DNA of 64,000 nt from Candidatus Tectimicrobiota bacterium (GTDB taxonomy: Bacteria > JACPUC01), in the NCBI GenBank assembly GCA_016192455.1, contig JACPUC010000006.1, forward strand, positions 124,001-188,000, given 5' to 3'. Positions within the stretch are counted from its first letter, which is position 1. Each line of letters begins with the position of its first letter. Under the pieces are notes generated by a model that was given only the letters and a program-made list of their open reading frames with translations, searched no databases and was not told the DNA's origin. Position numbers and translations under genes: made by a program. Below are positions 27,081-35,832 of the stretch, one piece after another.

Positions 27081-27596
27081 ATGCGCTTCGTGGTGACCGG
27101 CGAGTGGCGCGCCAATACGTTGCTCCGCCTCATCCTTCTCCTCTTCCTGCTCTTCGTCGCCCTCCTCTGGCTGACGAACGCGCTCCTCTTCTTCTCCAAG
27201 ATGAGCCTCTCGCCAGCATCCATCGTGGAGTTCTACCGTGGCTCCGAGGCGCGCTTCCTGACCCCCCGCAGCTACCAGGGGCTGCTCGAGATGAGCCACT
27301 TCCACCTCTTCGCCATGGGCATCCTGCTCATGACCATGGCGCACCTGCTGCTCTTCGCGCGCCTCTCGAACCGCGTCAAGGCGTGGACGATCCTCATCTC
27401 CTTCCTGGGGGCCCTCGCCGATGAAGGGGGCGGCTGGCTCGTGCGCTTCGCGCATCCCGGTTTCGCCTCCCTGAAGCTGGCGGGGTTCGTCGCCTTGCAG
27501 CTTGGCCTGGGCGTTATGATCATCGCCTGCGCCCTGGCGGCGGCCTACCCGCAGACGCTGGCCTCGCGCGCCTCGGGGATCATTTCCTCGACGTAG
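27081..27596 (+). CDS. Four-helix membrane protein with conserved-looking histidines, unknown family
   Basis: 171 residues, one base after the FMN-binding gene. Four hydrophobic segments are visible: about 15-38, 72-93, 100-121 and 131-156. Helix two holds SHFHLFAMG and MAHLL, giving His73, His75 and His88, with His125 before helix four. Two His on one helix or facing helices are compatible with heme b ligation. I do not recognise the family. Placement after ApbE and an FMN protein suggests a quinol-to-flavin electron conduit, an inference only. Confidence 0.7.
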   Translation: MRFVVTGEWRANTLLRLILLLFLLFVALLWLTNALLFFSKMSLSPASIVEFYRGSEARFLTPRSYQGLLEMSHFHLFAMGILLMTMAHLLLFARLSNRVKAWTILISFLGALADEGGGWLVRFAHPGFASLKLAGFVALQLGLGVMIIACALAAAYPQTLASRASGIISST

Positions 27597-27786
27597 GGAG
27601 CCCATTCCTCTTCAGGCTGGCAGCCCCGGAGAGCGCCCGCGAGGGCGCGCCGCCGTGGCGACGCGAAGAGGCTGGGACGACGCTTCGGCTCCACCGCGCG
27701 GTGGGCCAGGGGGGCAATTCCTCCCACCTGAGGGAAGACTGAACGCCAACATGGGCAACGAGCCCAGTCCAGAGAAGGAAGCCTCG

Positions 27787-28290
27787 ATGCAGCACCAACC
27801 TGTGTACGTGCAAGCACTCCAGCCGTGTCCGCGCTCGGCACACGCCGACGCCATCCTGGCCCAACGCGACGGACCGGCGACCTGGCGGTTCTGCCTCCGT
27901 CACGACGAAGGACCCCTCCTGCACCAGTTCCAGCATCAGGGCACGATCTGCTCTCACTCCCCCTATGCCGTGTCGCTGCTGCTCCTCTTCCTGGCCAGGA
28001 TACGGCTCGCCTCCGCCGTGATCGCTCCCTGCGAGCACGCCGGCTACCTCGGCATCCTGAACTTGGAGCACGACGGCAACCAGGCCGAGCTGCGCTGCGC
28101 TCCCGCCGCAGCCATCCTCATGGCGACGGTGTGCAAGGCGCCGCTCCTCATAGCCCGGTCGCGGCGCGCGTGCACCGACTGCCCCCCGGTCCCCTTCAGC
28201 AGGCCTGAAGGCGCCACGCTGCGGGAACCCTGGCGCGAGGAGGAGCTCCGTTCCTGGCTCGCGGGCCTGACACCGGAGGATTTCCGCTAA
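27787..28290 (+). CDS. DUF151/bifunctional-nuclease-like protein (probable, divergent)
   Basis: A 167-residue protein with a GGAAG site before ATG 27787. The middle segment (VIAPCEHAGYLGILNLEHDG...RCAPAAAILMATVCKAPLLIA) follows the DUF151 pattern of a beta sheet followed by a helix with small residues and a PL/IxIA end. The usual acidic 'PSDAIALA' appears as APAAAILMA, lacking Asp. Extra Cys residues occur in the C-terminal third (ACTDCPP). It could be an inactive relative, or the resemblance may be weak. It follows the flavin/iron unit by 190 bases but has no sign of belonging to it. Confidence 0.5.
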   Translation: MQHQPVYVQALQPCPRSAHADAILAQRDGPATWRFCLRHDEGPLLHQFQHQGTICSHSPYAVSLLLLFLARIRLASAVIAPCEHAGYLGILNLEHDGNQAELRCAPAAAILMATVCKAPLLIARSRRACTDCPPVPFSRPEGATLREPWREEELRSWLAGLTPEDFR

Positions 28291-28600
28291 GCCGCCTGCG
28301 GGGTGGCGGCGGCGCCCCCGCGACGAGATGACGAGGAGGCGGCAACGTTTGGCAGGCGAGGAGTGGAGGCTCGCCCCCCGGGCCTCCCCCTTCCAAGGGA
28401 GGTGACCGGCAGACGCAGCGCTTCAGGGGTGCGACGGTGCCGCGCGTTCTCCCCCTCGACCCGCAGGCTCGGTACTGCTTGAAGCGCTGCGGACTTGCAC
28501 CGCCGGGCGCAACGGCGTATAGAGGTCTGGGCGGCGGCGCCGCCTGGCGCGCGGCAAGCGCCCAACGCCGCATCGTTTCGCCGGTTTCTCCACACCGAAC
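28291..28600. other. Intergenic stretch upstream of the MFS gene with a long inverted repeat
   Basis: This 310-base gap contains no supportable gene. It holds a perfect 12-base inverted repeat (CGCAGCGCTTCA at 28414-28425 and its complement at 28480-28491) enclosing 54 bases. No terminator-like T run follows it. Confidence 0.6.
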
Positions 28601-29857
28601 GTGGTCGCTGCCTCACGTATCCCGAAGGGTCCCGACATCGTCCCGCCTGTTCTCTCCAGTACGGCATCACAGTATCGCTGGATCATCCTGGGCGTCGTCT
28701 CCCTGAGCATGATGTGCTACGCCCTGGTCTACCAGTCCATCCCGCCGGTCATCTCATTCATCATCCGGGACCTCGGCATCAGCCATGGTCAGGCTGGACT
28801 CTTGACGAGCGGCTTTGCCTTGCCTGGGATCATCATCGCCGTGCCGGTCGGCATCCTGGCCGGCGTCTACGGTCCACACCGGCTCGGCGTCCTGGCGTAC
28901 GCCGCGCTCGCCGGCGGTGCGCTCCTGGCGGCTCTGAGCACCACGTACGCCCTCCTCCTCGCCGGCAGGCTTCTGGCCGGGATCGGCGCCATGAGCCTGA
29001 TGGTCCTCCTGCCGCCGATGTTGGTTCATTGGTTCCACGGCCGCGAGGTCGGGCTGGCCATGGGGGTCTTCCACACCTCTTACACCGTGGCGGCGATCCT
29101 TGCGTTCAACGTCTACAGCCACATCGGCGCCGCCTTCACCTGGCAGACCACACTCTTCGTGAGCGCCCTCATCGCCCTGCTGGGCGGCATCCTGTATGCC
29201 AGCCTGGTGCGACCGTTGCCCTCAACTACGGCCTCCGTCAGCCGGGCTGCCACCTTCCGGGCCGACTGGTCGCTGGTGCTGCGCCGCATCTGGCCGCTCG
29301 CCCTGTCGTGGTTTTGGCTCAATGCCGCCATGCTCTCGATGTTCACCTTCACGCCCGACGCCCTCATCGAGCGCGGCTGGACGGCCGGCGCCGCGGGCCG
29401 GCAGACGAGCATGGTCCTGTGGCCGGCTTTCTGTCTCACCTCCTTCGCCGGCATCCTCATCGACCGCACCCAGCGCAAGCTGCTCTTTATCGTCGGCGGC
29501 GGGGGACTGACCACCATCGCCATCCTCGGTTTGGCCACGCCGGCGATTCCCGTCTGGTCCGCCATGCTCGTCATGGGGCTGGGGATTTCCTTCTTCCCCT
29601 CGGCCCTCTACTCCCTGCCGAATGACCTCGTGCCGCCGCGCGCCTTGAACCTCGCCTTCGCGCTGTTGATCACCTTCCAGAACCTGGGGGTGGCGCTGGG
29701 GCCGTTCTTTTCAGGCCGCGTGCGCGACGCGACGGGAGCCTACACCTGGCCCTACCTCCTGATGACCGCCTACCAGGCTCTGGCGCCGCTCTCGGCGCTG
29801 GCGATCCTGCCGATCCGGCGGCGCGTCCAGCAGGAGCGCCGCCACGCCGGCGCCTGA
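28601..29857 (+). CDS. Major facilitator superfamily transporter (CynX/NimT-like)
   Basis: A 418-residue membrane protein with twelve hydrophobic segments. The first helix pair (RWIILGVVSLSMMCYALVYQ, ISHGQAGLLTSGFALPG) and PVGILAGVYGPHRLG after helix two form the MFS motif A region. ALLITFQNLGVALGP lies near the end. The overall pattern resembles the cyanate/nitrate-like permease group, but the substrate is unknown. The GTG at 28601 is used. A start at a later position is possible because the first 25 residues are not conserved. It converges on the NCS2 permease. Confidence 0.85.
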   Translation: MVAASRIPKGPDIVPPVLSSTASQYRWIILGVVSLSMMCYALVYQSIPPVISFIIRDLGISHGQAGLLTSGFALPGIIIAVPVGILAGVYGPHRLGVLAYAALAGGALLAALSTTYALLLAGRLLAGIGAMSLMVLLPPMLVHWFHGREVGLAMGVFHTSYTVAAILAFNVYSHIGAAFTWQTTLFVSALIALLGGILYASLVRPLPSTTASVSRAATFRADWSLVLRRIWPLALSWFWLNAAMLSMFTFTPDALIERGWTAGAAGRQTSMVLWPAFCLTSFAGILIDRTQRKLLFIVGGGGLTTIAILGLATPAIPVWSAMLVMGLGISFFPSALYSLPNDLVPPRALNLAFALLITFQNLGVALGPFFSGRVRDATGAYTWPYLLMTAYQALAPLSALAILPIRRRVQQERRHAGA

Positions 29858-29889
29858 GCGGCGGGCGCGCGGGCCGCACTTCGCGGCGG

Positions 29890-31209
29890 TCAGTCGTCCA
29901 ATGAGGTGTCAGGGGCAGCCGTGGGGGTGGGGGAGGAACGGAACAGCAGGCCATCCAGCACGATGACGAAGATCATGGCGGAGAGCACCGGGTTCCGCAG
30001 GATGAGGGCGAGGACGTTCGGCATGCCCCGCAGGGACTCCGGCGGCAGTGCCGTGAAGCCGAGGGCGCAGAAGATGGCGAAGCCGACCGTGAAGGCGTGG
30101 CGCTTTGTGAAGCGCGCCGTTCCGGCGCCCCAGATTTCGGCCCCCAGCCCGATGTTCATGCCGGCGATGGCGAGCAGCACCGCCCCGGCGACGGGACGCG
30201 GAATCGCCGCCAGCAGGGCGCTGAGCGGTCCGAGGGAACTGAGCACGACGAGGAGCGCCCCGCCCGCCGCCATGGCCCAGCGGCTGGCGACGTTGGTCAT
30301 GGAGACGAAGCCCAGGCTGCCGGGGTAGCCGACGAGGGGCACCGCCGAGAGCAGCGCCGCCAGCGTTCCCTCGCCCAGGCTGTTGATGACCGCCTGCCGC
30401 AGCAGGTGGCCCTCCTGCCGTCGCACGCGCACCGCCGTGGAGACGCCGAGGGTGGCCCCCATGCCGAACGCCGCGGTGGCGAGCTGCACGAAGGTGAAAA
30501 GAATGAGCAGCCCCAGGGGCGGCCAGCGCAGCCCCAGGAGCGCCGGCCGCGGCGGGCTGATCCAGGGCAACACCGGCACCTGCACGAGCCACCAGCCCGG
30601 CAGGAGACGAAAAAGAAGGTAGCCCAGGGTCACCACCACGATCACCGGCACCGTGGCGATGAACCCCCGCAGGCGCAGGGCGATGAAGCCGCAGAGGAGG
30701 GCCAGGCCGAACGCCGCCAGGCCCGGTCCGGCGCCCTGGGCGACCATGAGGCGGATGCCGAACGGCGCGGAGGAAAGGCCGATCATCATCACCAAGGTGC
30801 CGATGACCAGCGGGGTGAAGAGGGGCCGGATGCGCCCCACCAAGCGGCTGGCGGCGAGGATGGCCACGATGACGCCGCTGAGCGCCAGGGCGCCGAAGAT
30901 GCTGGCGAAGTCATGCCCGGCGCGATGCGACTCGAGCATGGCGAAGATCGTCAAGACGAACGGTCCCGACATCATGCAGAGGGCGTGACCGAAGAACGCC
31001 TGCAGCAGTGATCCCAGGCCGATGATCCAGAGGGTTGCGGCGATGAACTTGCCCAGCACCGGCCCCTCGAGGTTCCATCCCAGGCCGAGGAGCACCAGGC
31101 TGAACATCAGGGGGTAGGTGGCGAACGCCACCCACTGGGCCGCATAGATGAGGAGCTGCAAGGCGGGAGGACGCTCTTCGACGCCGAATCGGAAAGCTTG
31201 CGCCGTCAT
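29890..31209 (-). CDS. NCS2-family (xanthine/uracil-type) permease
   Basis: A 439-residue polytopic membrane protein of the nucleobase-cation symporter-2 family, with about 12-14 helices. Family regions include the opening LLIYAAQWVAFATYPL, ALCMMSGPFVLTIFAMLES near the substrate-binding helix 3, and IPRPVAGAVLLAIAGMNIGLGAE in the later half with a following FTKRHAFTVGFA. Purines, uracil or ascorbate are the known substrates of the family. Two Mo-hydroxylase genes and a carbamate kinase occur about 15 kb away, so purine uptake would be consistent. That is context only. Confidence 0.85.
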   Translation of the reverse strand: MTAQAFRFGVEERPPALQLLIYAAQWVAFATYPLMFSLVLLGLGWNLEGPVLGKFIAATLWIIGLGSLLQAFFGHALCMMSGPFVLTIFAMLESHRAGHDFASIFGALALSGVIVAILAASRLVGRIRPLFTPLVIGTLVMMIGLSSAPFGIRLMVAQGAGPGLAAFGLALLCGFIALRLRGFIATVPVIVVVTLGYLLFRLLPGWWLVQVPVLPWISPPRPALLGLRWPPLGLLILFTFVQLATAAFGMGATLGVSTAVRVRRQEGHLLRQAVINSLGEGTLAALLSAVPLVGYPGSLGFVSMTNVASRWAMAAGGALLVVLSSLGPLSALLAAIPRPVAGAVLLAIAGMNIGLGAEIWGAGTARFTKRHAFTVGFAIFCALGFTALPPESLRGMPNVLALILRNPVLSAMIFVIVLDGLLFRSSPTPTAAPDTSLDD

Positions 31210-31514
31210 CCGGGCCCTCGTGAGGCGGAGCAGACTGCGCGGGGAAGAAGCGTGGCGCGTCGGAAGCCGCGCGGGCCCGCTGCCCGGCGATGGTACCGCC
31301 GCCGCGGCGGACCTGTCAATGAGGGCGCCGCCGGCGTTCGCTGCGCCAGCGCGGCGCCAGGCGTCGCCCCCGCGCGGCGCCCCGCGGCCAAGGCGCCGGC
31401 ATTGCGCCGTCGGGGTCGAACCGGCTAGGCTGGCATGGTGCGGGACCGCAGGTCCTCCCCGCGGCGGCAGGCCGGTCGAAGTTCTCACCACTGCTGTGCG
31501 CCAACCGAGGTCCC
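31210..31514. other. Divergent intergenic region, no gene seen
   Basis: 305 GC-rich bases between the divergent NCS2 permease and the spermidine-synthase-like gene. I see no structured element or clear promoter hexamers. Confidence 0.5.
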
Positions 31515-33143
31515 ATGGCAAAGCGCGCCCTCACCCCGCAGCGGGCAACCTCCGCTGCTCACCGCGGCGCAGAGCGAGCCACCCTCCCTGGCTGGTTCCT
31601 CTACCTCACCGTCTTTCTCTGCGGCCATGCGGTGATGATGGTCGAGATTCTGGGGGCGCGCATCATCGGGCCGTACTTCGGCGTCAGCCTCTACGTCTGG
31701 ACCGCCATCATCGCCGTCACCCTCGTCTCCCTGACGCTCGGGTACTGGTGGGGGGGATGGCTGGCGGACCGCCGGGGATCGGCCGATACGCTCTTCACGG
31801 TGATCAGCGCCGCCGGTCTCTCCATCCTCCTCATTGCGCTGGTGAAGAACGCCGTGCTGACGGCGAGCGGCTCGCTTGGCCTCCGCCTGGGGGCGCTCAC
31901 GAGCGCCTTCCTTCTCTTCAGCGTGCCGCTCCTCCTCCTTGGCGTCGTGGCGCCGCTGGCGGTGAAGCTGCAGGCCTCCTCGCTGCTGGGGCTGGGCGGC
32001 ACGGTCGGCAGGCTCTACGCCGTCTCGACGCTGGGGAGCGTCATCGGCAGCATCGACACCGGCTTCTTCCTCATCCCCCACCTGGCGGTGCCGAGCGTCC
32101 TGGCGCTCGCCGCCGCGGTCCTCCTGGCGCTCGGCGCGGCCTACTGGGGGATGCGCCGCAGCCCCCGCGCCGCCGTGGCGCTCCTCCTGCTGCCGGCGAT
32201 GGGGATCCCCTGGTGGCCCAGCCCCTCCGCCACCTTCACCCGCAACGGCGTCACCTGGAAGGTTATCGACAAGCGTGAGAGCCCCTACGGCGTCATCCAT
32301 GTCCTGGACATCACGAGCGGCGCGCAGACGAGCCGCATCCTGCTGAATGACGGCATTGGGCAATCGGCGATGGACGTCGCCACGGGCTTGTCGCTGGCGC
32401 CCTACACCTACGGCATGGAGCTGCTGGCGCTGCGCTACCAGCCGCGGGCCAAGCGCGCCCTCGCCGTGGGGCTGGGCGCCGGTCTCCTCAGCCGGGGGCT
32501 CGAAGCGCGCGGCATCCGCACCGATGTCGTCGAGATCAACCCCGTCATCCTCGAGGTGGCGCGGCGTCTCTTCAGCTACCCGGGCGCCACGGGCCGCACC
32601 TTCCTCGAGGACGCCCGGGTCACCATCCAGCGCAGCCAGGAGCGCTATGACATCATCAGCCTCGATGCCTTCCTGGGCGAGATCGCCCCGAGCCACCTGT
32701 TGACGCGCGAGATGTTCAGCGCCATCGACCGCCTGCTGAGCCAGGACGGCGTCGTCATCCTCAACCTGCCCGGCTATCGCCGCGGGCCGCAGAGCCTTGC
32801 CGCCGCCTCGCTCCAGGCCACGCTGCGGCAGGTCTTCGCGCAAGTCGATGTCTATTTCTCCCCGTTCAGCCAGCGCCCCCAGGACGCCGATTTCGGCAAC
32901 CTCCTCTTTGCGGCCTACCGCCACGAACCGCTCGACCCCTTGCCGACGCCTCAGCTCACGGTCCACCCCAGCGCCCAGGCAGCCCTGCGGAACCTTCTTG
33001 CCTCGCGATTCCGCTTGCCGACCGAGGGCGCCCTCCTTCTCACCGACGACTACAACCCCATCGACTACTACGACCTTGCCGCCAAGGAGGCCTTCCGCCG
33101 CCGCATGCAGGAGATCCTCGGCGCGAATATCCTCCTGCAGTGA
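31515..33143 (+). CDS. Membrane-anchored spermidine-synthase-like protein
   Basis: A 542-residue protein in two parts. The first 225 residues contain about seven transmembrane helices (WFLYLTVFLCGHAVMMVEIL..., SLYVWTAIIAVTLVSLTLGYW). The C-terminal 300 residues form a spermidine-synthase/SAM-type Rossmann domain with ALAVGLGAGLLSRGLEARGI and DVVEINPVILEVARRLF, then DAFLGEIAPSHLLTREM. Such fused 'MFS/spermidine synthase' proteins are common in GC-rich environmental bacteria. Their aminopropyl donor and acceptor are not established. GAGG lies before the ATG. It stands alone. Confidence 0.85.
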   Translation: MAKRALTPQRATSAAHRGAERATLPGWFLYLTVFLCGHAVMMVEILGARIIGPYFGVSLYVWTAIIAVTLVSLTLGYWWGGWLADRRGSADTLFTVISAAGLSILLIALVKNAVLTASGSLGLRLGALTSAFLLFSVPLLLLGVVAPLAVKLQASSLLGLGGTVGRLYAVSTLGSVIGSIDTGFFLIPHLAVPSVLALAAAVLLALGAAYWGMRRSPRAAVALLLLPAMGIPWWPSPSATFTRNGVTWKVIDKRESPYGVIHVLDITSGAQTSRILLNDGIGQSAMDVATGLSLAPYTYGMELLALRYQPRAKRALAVGLGAGLLSRGLEARGIRTDVVEINPVILEVARRLFSYPGATGRTFLEDARVTIQRSQERYDIISLDAFLGEIAPSHLLTREMFSAIDRLLSQDGVVILNLPGYRRGPQSLAAASLQATLRQVFAQVDVYFSPFSQRPQDADFGNLLFAAYRHEPLDPLPTPQLTVHPSAQAALRNLLASRFRLPTEGALLLTDDYNPIDYYDLAAKEAFRRRMQEILGANILLQ

Positions 33144-33317
33144 GACCCGACAGGAACGTCACCCTCGCCTGGGCCGAGCGCAAGCCAGGAGCGAGGCGAC
33201 GACCGTTGTCGGGCCGCGGACCGGCGCCAGGGTGGGGACGACAAGCGTTCCGCAGGCGTTGAGAGAGGCGCCGGGAGCGCGGCAAGGAGGCGGGAGGGAG
33301 AAAGAGGCGGAGGCGGC

Positions 33318-34742
33318 TCACACGGAGCCGCCAAGGACCCCGCCTCGATGCAGCGCATGGAGCGCCGTAAAAGCGCCCTGCCGCACCCGCTCGTCGGCGT
33401 CGTTGAGGAGCCGCAGCAGCGTAGGGAGGGAAGCGCCGCCGGCGACTCGTACCAGGGAGAGCGCGGCGTTCCGGCGCACCGCGCCGTCGGCATCGGCGCA
33501 GGCCTCCTCGAGGAGGCGGCGCTCTTCCTTGCCCCCGCAGAACCCCAGGACCTCGGCGGCGCGCGCCCGCAGTCTGGCGTCGGGGCTGGAAAGGAGCCGC
33601 GCCACCTGTGGCCGTGCCAGGACCATCCCACTCTCCCCCAGGGCCAGGACGGCGCGCTCGCGCAGTTCCGCATCCTCTCCCCCAAGCAGCTCCTCAAGGC
33701 AGGCAGACGCCGCCGGGTCCGCGATGTTCCCCAATGCCTCGATCACCTTCAGGCGCACGCTCCGAGCGCGGTCATGCAGCGCCGCGCGGAGCGCCGGCAC
33801 GGCGAGGGCGTGGCCGCTGTTGCCGAGACCCACGGCGGCGCGCCCGCGCAGCTCCGGCTCGGCATTGCGGAGCATCCGGCTGAGCGGCGGGATGCAGGAG
33901 GGCAAGGCAAGGAGGCCGAGGGCGAAGGTGGCCCGCTTGCGCACCGGCGCCGCGGCGTCTTCCAGGGCGGCCGTCAGCGCCGGCACCGCCTCCTCCTGCC
34001 CAAGGAGGCCGAGCTGCTCGACGGCGCAGTAGCGCTGGAAAACCTCCGGGCTTTGGAGCTTCTCGAGAAGCCGCTGAAGCGCGGCAGCCGGATCAGCATG
34101 AGCCAACGCCCGCGCCGCGGCATGACGGACGGCCAGCGCGTCATCCGCCAGCGCCGCCAGGAGGGCCGCGCACGCCGCCGCCGCACCCGCCTCATCTCGA
34201 CATCCTGCTTCAAGGGGGACGGGCCGTGAGCCCTCCTCCTGAGCCGCGCCGGACACCGCGCTGGGCCGCCGCCCGCGGCCAAGCTGGGGAGGCCGGAGAT
34301 CACCCCGTTGCGCCAGCGCTTCCGCCGCCGCGCGCCGCACCCGCGAGGAGCGATCGCCGAGCAGCACCGCCAGCGTCGCGAGCGTCCCCCTTGCCCTGCT
34401 CTCGCCGAAGACCATGGCCAGGGCGGCGCGCACCTCGGCGTCGGCGTCCTGGAGCATGCCCATGACCAGACCGGCCCCCGCCTCCCCAAGACTTCCCAGC
34501 GCCAGGATGGCAAGAACCCGGAGATGCGCCTGCGGCTCGACAAGGAGGGGCACCAGCTCGTCCCCCACCTCCTGGAGATCATAGCGCAGGAGCAGCTCGC
34601 GGCACTCCTCGCGGAGTGCCTCGTAGGGCGTGCTCAGGTAGAGCGCCGCAAGCTCCGCAACAATCCCGCGGCGCTCCGCGCCGGCGGCGGGGCGGAGCGT
34701 GGCCCGCTCGATGAGGTCGGTGTGGAGGAGCTGGTCGATCAT
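33318..34742 (-). CDS. HEAT-repeat protein
   Basis: 474 residues built almost wholly of roughly 30-residue helical HEAT/PBS-lyase-type repeats (for example LRVLAILALGSLGEAGAGLV, LKVIEALGNIADPAASACLEELL, VRKRATFALGLLALPSCIPPL). Over a dozen are recognisable from about residue 65 to the end. There is no signal peptide or enzyme motif. Such scaffolds mediate protein-protein contacts, and partners are unknown. The N-terminal 40 residues (MIDQLLHTDLIERATL...) are not repeats and may dimerise. It converges on the spermidine-synthase-like gene. Confidence 0.85.
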   Translation of the reverse strand: MIDQLLHTDLIERATLRPAAGAERRGIVAELAALYLSTPYEALREECRELLLRYDLQEVGDELVPLLVEPQAHLRVLAILALGSLGEAGAGLVMGMLQDADAEVRAALAMVFGESRARGTLATLAVLLGDRSSRVRRAAAEALAQRGDLRPPQLGRGRRPSAVSGAAQEEGSRPVPLEAGCRDEAGAAAACAALLAALADDALAVRHAAARALAHADPAAALQRLLEKLQSPEVFQRYCAVEQLGLLGQEEAVPALTAALEDAAAPVRKRATFALGLLALPSCIPPLSRMLRNAEPELRGRAAVGLGNSGHALAVPALRAALHDRARSVRLKVIEALGNIADPAASACLEELLGGEDAELRERAVLALGESGMVLARPQVARLLSSPDARLRARAAEVLGFCGGKEERRLLEEACADADGAVRRNAALSLVRVAGGASLPTLLRLLNDADERVRQGAFTALHALHRGGVLGGSV

Positions 34743-34820
34743 GGGCTGCTGCCGCCGCCGAGGGCCGCCGGTCCGGAACGCAGCCCCCCCCTCGCGTGCC
34801 GGCCGCCGCGGGCGCGGCGA

Positions 34821-35723
34821 TTACAACGCCACCACGTAGCGGCCGATGAACTCCCGCAGCGCCTCGTAGACGCTGCGCTCGCGGCCGCTGTAGTGGTGGT
34901 CCGCGCCGTCGATGACGGTGAACTGCTTGGCGATGCTCGGCAGCCGCTCGCAGGAGCGCCGCCACAGCTCGAGGCGCGACTCCATGCTGCCGGCCAGCCA
35001 GAGGGTGGGCAGGCGCACCTTGGCGAGGGCGTCATCGAACCAGCCTTGGCGCTCATGGAAGCGGTCGAGGAGGCTGGCGGCGCTGATGGCCCAGTACCAG
35101 CTCGGCAGCGGCAGGAGGTGGTGCCCCCGTCCCTCAGCCACCAGAGCCTCCGCCTGGCGTCGCGCCGCCTGGCGCTCCTCCTCGCTCTCGAACCAGAATG
35201 ACAGGGCGGTCTTGGTCGTGGTGAGGGGCGAGAGGAGGACGAGCGCGGCGACCTGATTGGAGCGGCTCAGGTAGTCGACGGCGTAGTAGCCGCCGGAGCT
35301 GTGGCCGCAGAGAACGATCTGACTGTAGCCGAGCTGGCGCAGCAGCTCAACCCCGGCCTTGATGTCCTTGTGGCCGTCCTCCAGCCTCTCCCAGGCGCCG
35401 CCGGCCATGGTGAAGGCGTCGGGGGAGACGCTCCCCCGCAGGTCCGGCCGTGCGTAGCCGAGATCGTGGCAGCGCAGGTTGATCGAGAAGGAGGAGATGC
35501 CGTCATTCGCCAAGAGCGGCGGCAGCGTGCGCCCCAGGCCGCTGTAGAAGTTGCTGGTCTTGCCGTGCACGATGAGCACCGCGGTGGCGATGGCCTCCAC
35601 GCGCAGCGGCACGAAGAGGGCGCCGTCGATCGTCACGCCATCTTCCGTGCGTAGGGTAAAGAGGTCCGTCGAGTAAGATTTCACCGGGCGGCGCGAGGCT
35701 CCGGCTGGTCGGCGGTTGGGCAT
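34821..35723 (-). CDS. Alpha/beta hydrolase, tandem copy B
   Basis: A 300-residue serine hydrolase with the nucleophile elbow GHSSGG, HGKTSNFYSG near the oxyanion hole and a late GADHHYSGRE holding the likely catalytic His. The sequence VTIDGALFVP near the N-terminus resembles acyl esterases and dienelactone-hydrolase-like enzymes. It is a close paralogue of the gene immediately upstream, so a tandem duplication is evident. Start at ATG 35723. The open frame extends further but without homology. No substrate can be assigned. Confidence 0.85.
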   Translation of the reverse strand: MPNRRPAGASRRPVKSYSTDLFTLRTEDGVTIDGALFVPLRVEAIATAVLIVHGKTSNFYSGLGRTLPPLLANDGISSFSINLRCHDLGYARPDLRGSVSPDAFTMAGGAWERLEDGHKDIKAGVELLRQLGYSQIVLCGHSSGGYYAVDYLSRSNQVAALVLLSPLTTTKTALSFWFESEEERQAARRQAEALVAEGRGHHLLPLPSWYWAISAASLLDRFHERQGWFDDALAKVRLPTLWLAGSMESRLELWRRSCERLPSIAKQFTVIDGADHHYSGRERSVYEALREFIGRYVVAL

Positions 35724-35832
35724 GGGGGCAGGCTCCTCTGGTCGCAGAGCGCCATGGAACGAACCATCTTCCGTGCGGCGGACGGCGAGACCTTGCCGCG
35801 GGCGCCTCGCCGGCCAGGTGAGGCGGCACGGA

